Below are positions 1-8,873 of a stretch of 64,000 nt of DNA, in pieces; the first letter of the stretch is position 1; every line of letters begins with the position of its first letter. The stretch is taken from the NCBI RefSeq assembly GCF_900142535.1, contig NZ_FRBE01000010.1, positions 1-64,000 on the forward strand, written 5' to 3'. The notes under the pieces are model-generated. The model was not told the origin of the DNA. It saw only the letters and a program-made list of their open reading frames with translations, and made no database searches. The translations under genes and the position numbers were made by a program. This stretch comes from Fibrobacter sp. UWEL. Lineage in GTDB: Bacteria; Fibrobacterota; Fibrobacteria; Fibrobacterales; Fibrobacteraceae.

Positions 1-90
1 CACCCGTTCCCATTCCGAACACGGCAGTTAAGCCCTGCATCGCCGATGGTACCTGGCCTACGGGTCCGGGAGAGTAGGTCGCCGCTGGAT
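1..90 (+). rRNA. rrf: 5S ribosomal RNA, 3' part
   Basis: The first 90 bases match the conserved 3' two-thirds of bacterial 5S rRNA: the CCGAACACGG loop, GTTAAGCC, GCCGATGGTA and GAGAGTAGGTCGCCGC segments appear in order. The 5' part lies outside the window. A terminator follows directly, so this is the end of an rRNA operon transcribed on the plus strand. The exact 3' end is uncertain by a few bases. Confidence 0.95.
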
Positions 91-94
91 TCAC

Positions 95-130
95 GAGCCC
101 CCTTGGCCTAAAGCCTAGGGGGCTCTTTTT
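95..130 (+). terminator. rRNA operon terminator
   Basis: GC-rich inverted repeat (GAGCCCCC ... GGGGGCTC with an inner GGC/GCC) immediately followed by TTTTTGTTTT. It lies 5 bases after the 5S rRNA and is a typical intrinsic terminator for the rRNA operon. Confidence 0.9.
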
Positions 131-285
131 GTTTTCCGCCGGCTGGCACGTCGGCCTGCTTCGTTGCGGGTGCGTCCCTTGCCGTACGGGTGTACGGCTG
201 CGGCACCCGCGCCTCGCATCCCTCGGCCATCCGACGGAAACGTATCGGGCTTGCGTCTGGAGAATGTTTGGCGCACGCCTTGCCC

Positions 286-417
286 TGCTCGGCACTGGAC
301 GGAAAACCGTCGGGAGGCATCGGGCTGATGTCAAAGAATTTCTGGCCTTGCGCCTCGTCCTGCTTGGCACTGGACGGAAAACCGTCGGGAGGTATCGGGT
401 GGGTGTCAGGGAATTTC
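286..417. repeat. 75-bp tandem repeat downstream of rRNA
   Basis: Two copies about 57 bases long (286-342 and 361-417) lie 75 bases apart and share a core containing GACGGAAAACCGTC, a small hairpin. A more degenerate third copy is visible at about 218-270 (CGACGGAAA ... TATCGGGC). The stretch 131-510 otherwise holds only this repeat and the hairpin at 449-480. Open frames across it show no recognisable protein and look like chance. Confidence 0.6.
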
Positions 418-448
418 GGGGCGATCGTTGCGTTCGACGCTGTGAACG

Positions 449-480
449 AAAAAGCGGCAGCTTGGTGCTGTCGCTTTTTG
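449..480 (-). terminator. Terminator of the 511-822 gene
   Basis: Inverted repeat with arms AAAAAGCGGCAG and CTGTCGCTTTTT (one G-U position). Read on the minus strand it follows the stop codon of the small coiled-coil gene by about 30 bases and ends in a T run. It could work in both directions. Confidence 0.7.
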
Positions 481-510
481 CGTTATGCAGGGGGTGCACT
501 GGCAGTTGTA

Positions 511-822
511 TTAGCGGGCGGCTTGGCGGCTGGCCTGCTTCAGTTCCTGGGAGGCATGGCCTACCCAGTGGGTGCTTGCGGGCTTAGAGCCTGCTTCTTC
601 GATATCGGCCATCTGGTCATTTAGATCTGCCAGACGGTTGGCGATGACATCTAGGCGCTGCTGGAGTTGCTGCATATCCTTATCGCTGAGAGCGTAGGCG
701 TACTTGTCCATACGAAGCTGGATGGAGTTCATCTGCTTTACCAGCTTGTTCTTTTCATTATACAGGCGTCGGTATTCCGGATTACGCATCAGGGGATTTT
801 CATCTTGGATTTTCTGTTCCAT
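511..822 (-). CDS. Small coiled-coil protein, unknown function
   Basis: 103-residue hydrophilic protein I do not recognise. From about residue 10 to 75 it is rich in Lys, Gln, Leu and Asp with heptad-like spacing (for example LQQRLDVIANRLADLNDQM), so it is probably a helical coiled coil. There is no signal peptide or membrane segment. The start at 822 (MEQKIQDENP) is chosen because AAGGAGAA lies 7 bases upstream; the frame extends 19 codons further without a ribosome binding site. It is monocistronic, with a terminator at 449-480. Role unknown. Confidence 0.7.
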   Translation of the reverse strand: MEQKIQDENPLMRNPEYRRLYNEKNKLVKQMNSIQLRMDKYAYALSDKDMQQLQQRLDVIANRLADLNDQMADIEEAGSKPASTHWVGHASQELKQASRQAAR

Positions 823-900
823 ATTGCATTTTCTCCTTGTGGCATTCATTTGCCTTACTATACATTTATCGTTTAGCAAATGGAAAGTGTCAAATGGAAA

Positions 901-931
901 TGAAAAAATCCGCCAGAGGACTGACGGATTG
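901..931 (-). terminator. Terminator of the 1010-2008 gene
   Basis: Read on the minus strand: AATCCGTCAG, loop TCCT, CTGGCGGATT, then a run of T. It lies about 80 bases beyond the stop codon of the TPR/Sel1-like gene, with a dispersed repeat (931-960) between them. Confidence 0.7.
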
Positions 932-960
932 AGATCCTTCGACTACGCTCAGGATGACGT
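931..960. repeat. Dispersed palindromic repeat (GATCCTTCGACT type)
   Basis: The segment GATCCTTCGACTACGCTC followed by AGGATGACG is one copy of a short imperfect palindrome family also seen at 26455-26491, 26701-26765 and 31386-31422 in this window. The halves GGATCCTTCGA and TCAGGATGA recur in every copy. It lies between a stop codon and its terminator. Similar elements are common in many bacterial genomes. Confidence 0.75.
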
Positions 961-1009
961 AATAAATTGCTCAGGATGATGCTTTACGCCTCGGCTGTGC
1001 TCGGCGACC

Positions 1010-2008
1010 TTAGATCTTCCAGAGGGCGGGAATGGGGCTGGCGGTGTCGTAGATGTCTTCGGCTTCGCGCATGGGGGCGGACTTGCTCTTGAGGGGGAGC
1101 ATGCGACGAGCATCGTCGTTGGCGGCCTTGTTGAATTCCACGGCCTTCTTGAACCATCGAAGGGCCAGGTTGTACATCTTGGCACGTTCCAGAATCTTGC
1201 CGATGGCGATAATGGCGGTACCGTAGGCAATGCTATCGTCACCAGAGAACTTGTGGTAGGCATCCAGTTCTGCTTCCCAGAAGTCCACTTCTTCGTAGCA
1301 GGGGGGCACCACGGATTCGCCGATGGTGACGGCATCCAGGCTGCCTGCCTTTGCGTTGGCTGCCATGGCGGTAATTGCTTCTGCCAGTTCCTTACGGCCG
1401 GTCTTCTTGGCGATTTCCAGCCAGGGGGCCAGATAGCGGGTGACGCCGTGGAAGGACTGCATGCGGGCCAGGGCTGCATCGGCTTCGGCGTGGCCTGCGT
1501 CCTTTGCCTTCTTGAACCAGTTGGCAGCCTTGGCGTAATCACCGGCGGCTTCGCACTTTGTTCCAAATTCGTTGGCCATGTTGCCGGATTCTGCGGCTGC
1601 AATTGCGGAGAGTTCTTCTGTGGTGCTGCCGTCTTCGTCCAGTTCGCTGGCGGAGAGGTACATTTCGTAGGCGGTGTCCAGAAGGCTTGCCTTAACGAAG
1701 TAGGTGGCCAGGGCCAGAGCAAGCTTGCGGCTATAGGGCGGGTTTTCCAGAACGTAGCTCTGCCAGTCGGCGGCTTCACCTGCGGGGACTTCTGCAGCGG
1801 ATTCAACGCCTGCGTCGATAGTGGCGGCGTGACCCTTGGCCTGGTTGATCTTTTCCAGAGCCTTGCGGCCTTCGGCGGAGCTTGCGTCTTCTACGGAGGA
1901 GCCTGCGATCAGTTCCAGAAGGGCCTTAGCAATCTTGAAGTGTCCCTGGTTCTTGGCCATGACAAGGCGGCTATAGTAGCTGGGTATTACAGATGCATCA
2001 AGATTCAT
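1010..2008 (-). CDS. TPR/Sel1-like repeat protein
   Basis: 332-residue protein, mostly alanine-rich helices. Residues around 135-175 contain a clear Sel1/TPR-type unit (AGDYAKAANWFKKAKDAGH), and a second unit near the C-terminus reads AKMYNLALRWFKKAVEFNKA. Such repeats form helical scaffolds for protein-protein contacts; the partner is unknown. There is no signal peptide, so it is probably cytoplasmic. The start has GAGGG 7 bases upstream and TATATT about 20 bases upstream. It stands alone between its terminator (901-931) and the divergent ATPase gene at 2109. A competing frame across 949-1806 is an out-of-frame shadow. Confidence 0.75.
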   Translation of the reverse strand: MNLDASVIPSYYSRLVMAKNQGHFKIAKALLELIAGSSVEDASSAEGRKALEKINQAKGHAATIDAGVESAAEVPAGEAADWQSYVLENPPYSRKLALALATYFVKASLLDTAYEMYLSASELDEDGSTTEELSAIAAAESGNMANEFGTKCEAAGDYAKAANWFKKAKDAGHAEADAALARMQSFHGVTRYLAPWLEIAKKTGRKELAEAITAMAANAKAGSLDAVTIGESVVPPCYEEVDFWEAELDAYHKFSGDDSIAYGTAIIAIGKILERAKMYNLALRWFKKAVEFNKAANDDARRMLPLKSKSAPMREAEDIYDTASPIPALWKI

Positions 2009-2095
2009 TTTGCCCTCGGAATATATAAATACTGGCGGTTAAAAACCTATGGGTTCATAAATAGAATAATTTGTCAATTTTGTTTTATTTAAAGT

Positions 2096-2103
2096 TAGAT
2101 TTG
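2096..2103 (+). promoter_or_regulatory. TAnnTTTG -10 element abutting the start codon
   Basis: TAGATTTG ends 5 bases before the ATG at 2109. No Shine-Dalgarno sequence is present. If this is the -10/-7 element, transcription would begin at about the start codon, giving a leaderless mRNA for the ATPase gene. Confidence 0.5.
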
Positions 2104-2108
2104 TTACC

Positions 2109-3632
2109 ATGAAAAGACTTGCTTCCATTAAGATTGACGGGCTGTTTGGCACTTTCGACTACGAAATCAATTTCGAGAAGAACGACGGCTTTACCATTTT
2201 GACTGCTCCCAACGGATTTGGAAAATCCACCATCCTGAAGATTATCCGCGCTGCTGCCGTAGGCAATTTCTGCTTCTTTGCAGATTTGGTTTTCAAGCGT
2301 ATCGAGATGAACTTCAAGGGGACCATGGAGGATGAAGTTCGCCAAGGTTACGAAATGGAATCGGAGGTCCCGGCTGAACCGGATTTGAGGCCGAAGGAAA
2401 CCAAGGTCCTGATTGAAAAGACTGTGCTGGAAAGTGTCCTCTCTCCGGAGCTGGTGGGGACCGCTACGGATATGGATAATGAACAGCATTATCAGTGTTC
2501 CTACTCCGTAGATGACTTTACGGCGACTTTTACGGATGATGATATTCAGAAGGTCATTAACGAAGTGGTGGGAACCATTCCTTCCCTGGAACCGATCTAC
2601 CAGTCCACCGGTGCAAACGGAATGTGCAGGCTTTGGATGGACAAGACGGATAGTGAAGTCCTGGATTTGGCCAAGGTCTTCCGTAGGTACAGCATCATGT
2701 TCCGCAAGATGTTCCCCTGGGTGGGCGTGGTGGTAAGGAAGCTGAATTTTGCGGTGAACTACATCAGTACCAACCGCCTGTACAACGAGCAGAGTGAACG
2801 TAACTACGGGGGCATGGCTCGCTTCAGGAATCGCCCTGCGGATGGTCCCCAGGGCACAAACCAGAGTGCCCATATGCTGAAGATTTTCAGTATCAGTTCC
2901 GACATGCGTACGGCGAAAATCCGCTGTGTCAATGAACAGCTGCGTACTGCCCGCGAACTGGAATCGGACTTCGTGACTCGTGTGGTTCAGTCCCTGGATA
3001 GCCAGGAGAAGCCTACCACCGAGGAATTGCGTAGCCGTATCACCACCAAGATCAATTCTATCCGTCGACTGGAAACGGGCTGTATCGAATTTGGTATTAC
3101 GCCGGGTAACCGTATGAACAAGATGATCGAGACAAACGATAATTCTGCCTTGATTGTGTTCGACAATTATCTGGATGATGTGAAGGCAAAGATGACTGTG
3201 TTCACGCCGCTGGTACGCAAGTTGAAGATTTTCAGTGCGGCTCTTCGCAGCTTGCTGGACTTGAAGGAAGTGAAGATTGACTTGTCCAGACATTCCTGGG
3301 AAGGGATGCTGGAAGTCCGCAGCTCCGTGACTCACACGGTGATTCCTCTGGACGCCTTGTCTTCTGGTGAACAGCACCTGATTGTGCTTCTGGGCCGCCT
3401 GCTGTTTAGTACGGAAGATGGTGAAGCGTTGGTCATGATGGACGAACCGGAAATTTCCTTCCACCCCAGATGGCAGGAGGATTTCTCCGAGGTGCTCTTT
3501 AAAATCCAGAACGAACTTCGTGAAGGGCGCAATGCAAAAAGGCAGTTCCTTATTGCAACCCACTCTCCCGCCTTTATCGGGGATCACTGGGACAAGACTG
3601 TGGAACTTGCAAAGATGGTAAAGAAGTCGTAA
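2109..3632 (+). CDS. ABC/SMC-type ATPase, AriA-like (PARIS-like pair)
   Basis: 507 residues with one split ABC-type ATPase domain. The Walker A motif is at residues 34-41 (PNGFGKST), the ABC signature at about 418-423 (SSGEQH), and Walker B with its catalytic Glu at 441-446 (VMMDE). The long helical middle fits AAA_15/AAA_21 overcoming-lysogenisation-type ATPases. The next gene starts on the base after this stop codon and encodes a DUF4435 protein. In the PARIS anti-phage system, AriA is an ATPase of this class and AriB is a DUF4435 (TOPRIM-like) nuclease, so a sensor/effector defence pair is the best reading. An OLD-like or housekeeping DNA-repair ATPase is the alternative, given sbcCD next door. 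Initiation appears leaderless. Confidence 0.75.
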   Translation: MKRLASIKIDGLFGTFDYEINFEKNDGFTILTAPNGFGKSTILKIIRAAAVGNFCFFADLVFKRIEMNFKGTMEDEVRQGYEMESEVPAEPDLRPKETKVLIEKTVLESVLSPELVGTATDMDNEQHYQCSYSVDDFTATFTDDDIQKVINEVVGTIPSLEPIYQSTGANGMCRLWMDKTDSEVLDLAKVFRRYSIMFRKMFPWVGVVVRKLNFAVNYISTNRLYNEQSERNYGGMARFRNRPADGPQGTNQSAHMLKIFSISSDMRTAKIRCVNEQLRTARELESDFVTRVVQSLDSQEKPTTEELRSRITTKINSIRRLETGCIEFGITPGNRMNKMIETNDNSALIVFDNYLDDVKAKMTVFTPLVRKLKIFSAALRSLLDLKEVKIDLSRHSWEGMLEVRSSVTHTVIPLDALSSGEQHLIVLLGRLLFSTEDGEALVMMDEPEISFHPRWQEDFSEVLFKIQNELREGRNAKRQFLIATHSPAFIGDHWDKTVELAKMVKKS

Positions 3633-4766
3633 GTGGCAGAATGGGAATCTCTACAGGAGTACGAGGAAAATAGCCCGTACTATGGCGTGAATAACGCGAG
3701 GATGCGTAACGATGGTAACGACTATCGTTCAAATCCGGTTGTTCGCCGCACCCTGTTTGTAGAAGGTTCCGACGATATCAAGTTCTTCAAGAGCTACCTG
3801 AAGGATGGCAGCAAGTGGGCTGTGGAAATCGCCAACAAGAAAAAGGGTGTTCTGTCCAAGTACGATCAGCACAGGAAACTGCCTACGAATGAGGGCACGT
3901 CCTTCTTCTGTGCGGATATGGACTTCGAGAATGTGGTGGATACCCTGATGGATCGGGGTAGCGCCATCGTGGAAGATGATTGCTTCTTCTATCAGCTTTA
4001 CGACTTGAATGGGCATCGGGGCTTTAACGATCTGGAATCCTGCCTGTTTTTGACGGACGCCTATCGAATCGTCATGAGGGAATATTATGACGATGAGAAA
4101 GTCATCAGTTCCATCCGCAATAAGATTTTGAAAATTGGCCTGCTGATGGGCTCCTACCGGGTGGCCAATATCTTGGTACGGGAAGTGAATGGACTGCCCG
4201 AGGGAACTTCTATACTGTGCCACCGCCGGAAGGAAAAGGCTAGTGATCCTGACGATCTTCAGGATGAATCGCAGGATGTGGCCGCTGATGGAAAATCGGG
4301 TGTTGCGCAGGATGGTTCCGCGGCGGGAATTACGCCGGGCGCAAAATTCTGCGTCTGCTTTATGGATGTCTTCAAGCTGGTGAATGGCAAGACCCTCTTC
4401 TGCCCCGCCGGTGACGCTGTGGACGAGTCCCTCGTGAACGAATTCGTCCTGGATGAGTATGGCGAACATGTGCCCGCCTTGATTGGGATTGCGGCAGGTA
4501 TCCGCGAGCAGCTTTCTAAAAATCGTGGGGCCACCTTCTCCTTTTTGCGGGGTCATGACCTGACGGAACTTCTGGCCCTGAAGTTATTATATGATGGGAA
4601 AATCAGCTTGAAGGGAAATCACCAGTGGTCGGACCCGCTGCATTTTAAGCGCCGCTATCGCTTGCTGGAACAGCTGCGGGACAAGCTGGAAGAAAAGTTC
4701 CGTGGGGCTGCGGTAAACTCCCTGGACGAAATCCGCAAATTCCCCATCGGAAAAATTTTGAAATAA
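3633..4766 (+). CDS. DUF4435 (TOPRIM-like) protein, AriB-like effector
   Basis: 377 residues. The N-terminal half carries the DUF4435/TOPRIM hallmarks: LFVEGSDD with Glu44 (residues 41-48) and FFCADMDFE with Asp95 and Asp97, preceded by predicted beta strands. In TOPRIM nucleases these acidic residues bind the catalytic metal. A segment at about 195-235 is acidic, low in complexity and may be a linker. The start is GTG at 3633, touching the TAA of the ATPase gene (3630-3632), which implies translational coupling and equal amounts. In PARIS the homologous protein is released from the ATPase on phage sensing and cleaves host tRNA; here that is inference from the pair. The protein is longer than the AriB proteins I know of. 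Confidence 0.7.
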   Translation: MAEWESLQEYEENSPYYGVNNARMRNDGNDYRSNPVVRRTLFVEGSDDIKFFKSYLKDGSKWAVEIANKKKGVLSKYDQHRKLPTNEGTSFFCADMDFENVVDTLMDRGSAIVEDDCFFYQLYDLNGHRGFNDLESCLFLTDAYRIVMREYYDDEKVISSIRNKILKIGLLMGSYRVANILVREVNGLPEGTSILCHRRKEKASDPDDLQDESQDVAADGKSGVAQDGSAAGITPGAKFCVCFMDVFKLVNGKTLFCPAGDAVDESLVNEFVLDEYGEHVPALIGIAAGIREQLSKNRGATFSFLRGHDLTELLALKLLYDGKISLKGNHQWSDPLHFKRRYRLLEQLRDKLEEKFRGAAVNSLDEIRKFPIGKILK

Positions 4767-4779
4767 TTTGCCAAAAGTT

Positions 4780-4816
4780 TTGACACTTGGGTGTCAAGGT
4801 TACGATACTATATTTG
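4780..4816 (+). promoter_or_regulatory. sbcD promoter
   Basis: TTGACA at 4780-4785 and TATATTTG (TAnnTTTG type) at 4809-4816, with a shorter TACTAT alternative overlapping. Transcription would start near 4823, leaving a leader of about 25 bases that includes the GGAG ribosome binding site before the ATG at 4849. sbcDC is therefore probably transcribed separately from the ATPase/DUF4435 pair. Confidence 0.5.
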
Positions 4817-4848
4817 TAGGCTGAAAAAACACCAGCCTGGAGATATAC

Positions 4849-6054
4849 ATGAAATTTATTCATACTGCAGATTTGCACATTGGAAAGCGCGTTTGCGAGC
4901 ATTCCATGCTGGAGGACCAGAAGTACATTCTGGACCAGATGATCAAAGCTGTCAATGAGGAAAAGCCGGATGCGGTTCTCATTGCTGGCGATGTTTACGA
5001 TAAGTCCGTGCCCAGCGCCGATGCGGTGGAAGCCTTGGACGATTTCCTGGTAAAGCTTTCCAAGACGGGAACCAAGGTTTTTGTCCTGAGCGGCAACCAT
5101 GATTCCGCAGAACGTATTGCATTTGGCGGTCGCCTTATGCAGGATCAGGGGGTGTACATGTCCCCTGTATATAATGGTAGTTTTACTCCTGTCACCCTGA
5201 AGGATGATGCAGGCGAAGTGGACGTGTGGATGCTTCCCTTTGTGCGTCCCGCGAACATTCGTGCGTGCCTCGGTAACGGGGAAGTGGCTGATGCCGAACG
5301 TGAAAAGATTACGGATTACACCAGCGCCATTCAGATGGCTGTAAGCAAGATGAATCGCGTTCCGGGTCGCCGCAATGTGCTTCTGGCCCATCAGTTTGTA
5401 ACGGGTGCCCAGGTGGACGAAAACGGTTCCGAAGAATTCGTAGGTGGCCTGGATAATGTGGAAGCCTATGCTTTCGATGGCTTTGACTATGTGGCATTGG
5501 GCCATATTCATCGCCCCCAGAATGTGGCGAAGAACGAAGCGGGCGTGGGTCGCGTACGTTATAGCGGAACACCCCTGAAGTATTCTTTGTCCGAGGCTTC
5601 TCACGAAAAGTCCCTGACCGTAGTGGAACTGGGTGCAGTTGGAACTGATGGAAATGCGGATCTCAAGATTCGTGAAATTCCCCTGAAGCCCATGCGCGAT
5701 GTCCGCAAGATTGAGGGTCCTTTTGCGGAACTTGTCTCTGCAGAATTCCGCAGTGCCCAGGAACGTGAAGGCAAGAGCCTGGATGACTATGTGTATGTGG
5801 TGCTCACCGACGAAAATGACGTGACGGATGCGGCCGCAAAACTTCGCGGATACTATCCGAAACTGATGGCGTTGAATTACAATAATTCCCGCACCCAAAG
5901 TATGGCCAACCTGGATTTCGAAAACGTGGACAAGAAACGTCCGGCAGAAATTTTCGGTGATTTCTTTAAGGAGATGAACAATCGCGAATTGAACCAGGAA
6001 GAAAGTGAATTCGTGAAGGACCTGATTGATTCCATTTGGGAGGGTGAACACTAA
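4849..6054 (+). CDS. sbcD: Exonuclease SbcD (Mre11-like nuclease subunit)
   Basis: 401 residues, usual SbcD length. The calcineurin-like metallophosphoesterase motifs are all present: HTADLHIGK (residues 4-12), AGDVYD, SGNHD and GHIHRPQ. With SbcC it forms the cytoplasmic complex that cuts hairpins, palindromes and blocked double-strand ends, using SbcC-driven ATP hydrolysis and SbcD Mn2+ nuclease activity. Its TAA overlaps the ATG of sbcC by one base, so the two are translationally coupled. A GGAG ribosome binding site precedes the ATG by 7 bases. Confidence 0.95.
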   Translation: MKFIHTADLHIGKRVCEHSMLEDQKYILDQMIKAVNEEKPDAVLIAGDVYDKSVPSADAVEALDDFLVKLSKTGTKVFVLSGNHDSAERIAFGGRLMQDQGVYMSPVYNGSFTPVTLKDDAGEVDVWMLPFVRPANIRACLGNGEVADAEREKITDYTSAIQMAVSKMNRVPGRRNVLLAHQFVTGAQVDENGSEEFVGGLDNVEAYAFDGFDYVALGHIHRPQNVAKNEAGVGRVRYSGTPLKYSLSEASHEKSLTVVELGAVGTDGNADLKIREIPLKPMRDVRKIEGPFAELVSAEFRSAQEREGKSLDDYVYVVLTDENDVTDAAAKLRGYYPKLMALNYNNSRTQSMANLDFENVDKKRPAEIFGDFFKEMNNRELNQEESEFVKDLIDSIWEGEH

Positions 6055-8873
6055 TGCGTCCGTTGAAGCTTGTAGTTACGGGTTTTGGCCCTTATGCCGA
6101 ACGCACGGTCATTGATTTTGAAAAGCTGGGTACCCATGGTCTCTATTTGATCAGCGGTGATACTGGTGCTGGTAAGACCACCATTTTTGACGCAGTGACT
6201 TATGCGCTGTTTGGAAAGGCCAGCGGTGATAACCGCGATGATGCTAAGCTTTTCCGTTGCACCCATGCGGCACCTGAAACGCCTACCAAGGTGGAACTGA
6301 CGTTCACCTACGATGGCAAGGAATATTGTATTTGCCGTAATCCGGCGTACGATCGTCCTGCAAAGCGTGGTGGTGGCATGACCGAAGAAAAGGCTTCCGT
6401 CACATTCTACTATCCGGATGGGAACGGCAAGGTTTCCGAAACTAGCCGCAGCGTGTCTAAGGAAGGGGAAGTTTCCAAGGCGGTGGAAGAAGTCATGGGT
6501 GGCTTGGATCGGGATCAGTTCTCCCAGATTGCCATGATTGCCCAGGGCGATTTCATGAAGATTCTTCTTGAAGAAACGAAGGACCGTAGGGAAACCTTCC
6601 GCAAGATTTTCAAGACGGGTAATTTTGAAAAGCTCCAGAAAAAGTTGAGCGAGGAAGCTTCCAAGTTTGGCAAAGCATGCGAAAATCAGCTGCGTACTGC
6701 TTGCACTTACGTAGGGAACATTCAGTGTGCAGAAGATTCTGCTCATGCTGCGGATGTGGCCGCACAGAAAGTCCTTGCAGGTGAGTGCAAGACTTCTGAC
6801 TGGAATGAAGTCTGTAACTTGCTGCAGGTTTTGGTTACTGAAGACGAAAGCGTGGTTGGAAAACTGCACGATGAGCTGGATGGACTCAAGGTTCAGATTT
6901 CTAAACAGGATCAGGAACTGGGTAAGGCTAGTGAAGCGGTAAAGAACCGCGAAAGTTTGAAAAAGGCTCAGGATCAGCTTCCCCTCAAGGAAGCGGAACT
7001 GAAGGAAAAGTCTGAAGCCAAGATTGCTCAGGAACAGAAACAGCCTGAACGTGATAAGCTGCAGGAACAGATTACCACCATCAATAATTCCCTGCCGCAG
7101 TACGATGGATTGGAACAGTCCCGTGTGGACTTGAAGAATAAGACAACTGCTCTGCAGAATGGCAAGAGCAAGTTGGAAGCGGGCACAGCAACTTTTGAAA
7201 AGAAAAGTGCTGAACTTCAGGGCTTGAAGAAGGAACTGGAATCTCTTTCCAACGCCGGCGAAAACAAGGCCAGGCTGGAAGGTGAAATCAAGGAACTGAA
7301 CAACCGTCAGACCGATATCCAGAACGTGGGCAAACAGCAGAAAAAGTACAATGACGAAGTGCTTAAGCTGGAGGCCGCCCAGAAGGAATACTTGGATGCG
7401 GAAAGGGATTATTCCACCCTTCACGAAGAATACGAACGTAAGAATCGTGCCTTCCTGAATGAACAGGCGGGTATCCTTGCGGATGCATTGAACGATGGCT
7501 GTGAATGTCCTGTCTGCGGCTCCACTCACCATCCCCATAAGGCTTGCAAGTCCGAAGAAGCCCCCACTCAGGCGGAACTGGAAACCCTGAAGAATCAGGT
7601 GTCTGTTGCGGAAAAGTCCCGCAATGACAAGAACGGCATTGCTGTCCAGCAGAAGGGTATTTGCGTTAGCCTGAAGGAAACTCTTCAGGAAGAACTGGAC
7701 AAGCTCTTTGGGGAATGCGCCATTGAAGATGCCAAGGCCCGCGGGAACGAGGAATTCCAGAAAAATCGTGATGCCCTGGCAGCCTTGAATGAAGAACTGA
7801 AGGCCGAAATCCAGAAGGCCAATCGCAAGCTGGAATTGGAAAATAAGGAAACCGGAATTCCCGCCCAGGAAAAGAGCCTGGAAGATTTGCGCACTGCCAA
7901 CGAGGAATTGAACCGCAGTAATATTGCTGTGGCCAAGGAAATCGAAGCTCTGGACAAGTCCATCAAGGAAAAGTTGAAGGATCTTGCCTTCGAAAGCAAG
8001 GATGCAGCTTCTGCCGAGATCAAGAAGTTGCAGGCCACTCTGGATGCTTCCAACAAGGCGCTGAAGGATGCCACCTCCGCATATAATACCTGCGAAGGCG
8101 ATGTCAAGACTTTGAAGGGCCAGATCGATGCTTTGGGCAAGTCTCTGGAAGGTGTTCCTGAATATGACCTGGAAACTCTGAAGGTTGCCAACGCAACTCT
8201 CAAGGCGACTCAGACCCAGAAGACTGATGTATGGAATCTTGCATCGGGTCGTGTCAAGAGGAACAAGGATACCCTCTTTTCCATTCAGGCAATCGCCGCC
8301 CAGCTGGGTACTGACAGCAAGAAATTGCAGTGGCTCAACAACCTTGCGGATACGGCAAACGGCGGCCTGAGCGGACGCGAAAAGCTCATGCTGGAAACCT
8401 ACGTGCAGACGTCTTATTTCGATCGCATTATCCGTCACGCCAACAAGCGTTTCCATCTGCTGTCTAACGGCCAGTATGAACTTGTCCGCCGTATGGAAGC
8501 GTCCAATAACAGGGCCCAGACAGGCCTTGACTTGAACGTCATTGACCACGCCAGCGGTAAGCAGCGCGAGGTTAAGACCCTGAGCGGTGGCGAAAGCTTC
8601 CTTGCTTCGCTCTCCCTTGCCTTAGGCCTTGCCGATGAAGTGCAGAGTTCTGCAGGTGGCGTCCAGCTGGATACCATGTTCGTGGACGAAGGTTTCGGCT
8701 CCCTGGACGAAGAAGCCTTGAAGTCTGCAATCAACGTGTTGCAGAATCTTGCAGGTGATCACCGCCTGGTGGGCATCATCAGCCATGTGAACGAACTTGA
8801 AAAGAAGATCGACAAGATCGTTCGCGTGAAAAAGGACGAACGCAAGATCAGCCGCGTGACGATTGAAGTCTAG
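6054..8873 (+). CDS. sbcC: Exonuclease SbcC (Rad50-like ATPase subunit)
   Basis: 939 residues. The Walker A motif is near residue 38 (GDTGAGKTT); two long coiled-coil arms flank a zinc hook at 485-488 (CPVC); the C-terminal half-domain carries the signature LSGGESF (about 843) and a Walker B ending in DEGFGSLD. This is the ATPase subunit that tethers DNA ends and gates the SbcD nuclease. Its last four bases overlap the end of the convergent coiled-coil gene at 8870, with no space for a terminator between them. Confidence 0.95.
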   Translation: MRPLKLVVTGFGPYAERTVIDFEKLGTHGLYLISGDTGAGKTTIFDAVTYALFGKASGDNRDDAKLFRCTHAAPETPTKVELTFTYDGKEYCICRNPAYDRPAKRGGGMTEEKASVTFYYPDGNGKVSETSRSVSKEGEVSKAVEEVMGGLDRDQFSQIAMIAQGDFMKILLEETKDRRETFRKIFKTGNFEKLQKKLSEEASKFGKACENQLRTACTYVGNIQCAEDSAHAADVAAQKVLAGECKTSDWNEVCNLLQVLVTEDESVVGKLHDELDGLKVQISKQDQELGKASEAVKNRESLKKAQDQLPLKEAELKEKSEAKIAQEQKQPERDKLQEQITTINNSLPQYDGLEQSRVDLKNKTTALQNGKSKLEAGTATFEKKSAELQGLKKELESLSNAGENKARLEGEIKELNNRQTDIQNVGKQQKKYNDEVLKLEAAQKEYLDAERDYSTLHEEYERKNRAFLNEQAGILADALNDGCECPVCGSTHHPHKACKSEEAPTQAELETLKNQVSVAEKSRNDKNGIAVQQKGICVSLKETLQEELDKLFGECAIEDAKARGNEEFQKNRDALAALNEELKAEIQKANRKLELENKETGIPAQEKSLEDLRTANEELNRSNIAVAKEIEALDKSIKEKLKDLAFESKDAASAEIKKLQATLDASNKALKDATSAYNTCEGDVKTLKGQIDALGKSLEGVPEYDLETLKVANATLKATQTQKTDVWNLASGRVKRNKDTLFSIQAIAAQLGTDSKKLQWLNNLADTANGGLSGREKLMLETYVQTSYFDRIIRHANKRFHLLSNGQYELVRRMEASNNRAQTGLDLNVIDHASGKQREVKTLSGGESFLASLSLALGLADEVQSSAGGVQLDTMFVDEGFGSLDEEALKSAINVLQNLAGDHRLVGIISHVNELEKKIDKIVRVKKDERKISRVTIEV

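Noticed and set aside
131-624. Open frames of 140-150 codons downstream of the 5S rRNA
   Set aside because: They cross a tandem repeat and a terminator hairpin, two frames are open at once, and neither has a ribosome binding site or recognisable domain.
949-1806. Second gene of 285 codons overlapping the TPR/Sel1 gene
   Set aside because: Low-complexity Pro/Thr/Trp-rich translation in another frame of a gene with good repeats and a ribosome binding site: a shadow.
6051-8549. 832-codon open frame opposite sbcC
   Set aside because: The reverse frame of a clear SbcC gene gives a Phe/Leu/Gln-rich translation without domains or start signals; it is a codon-bias shadow.
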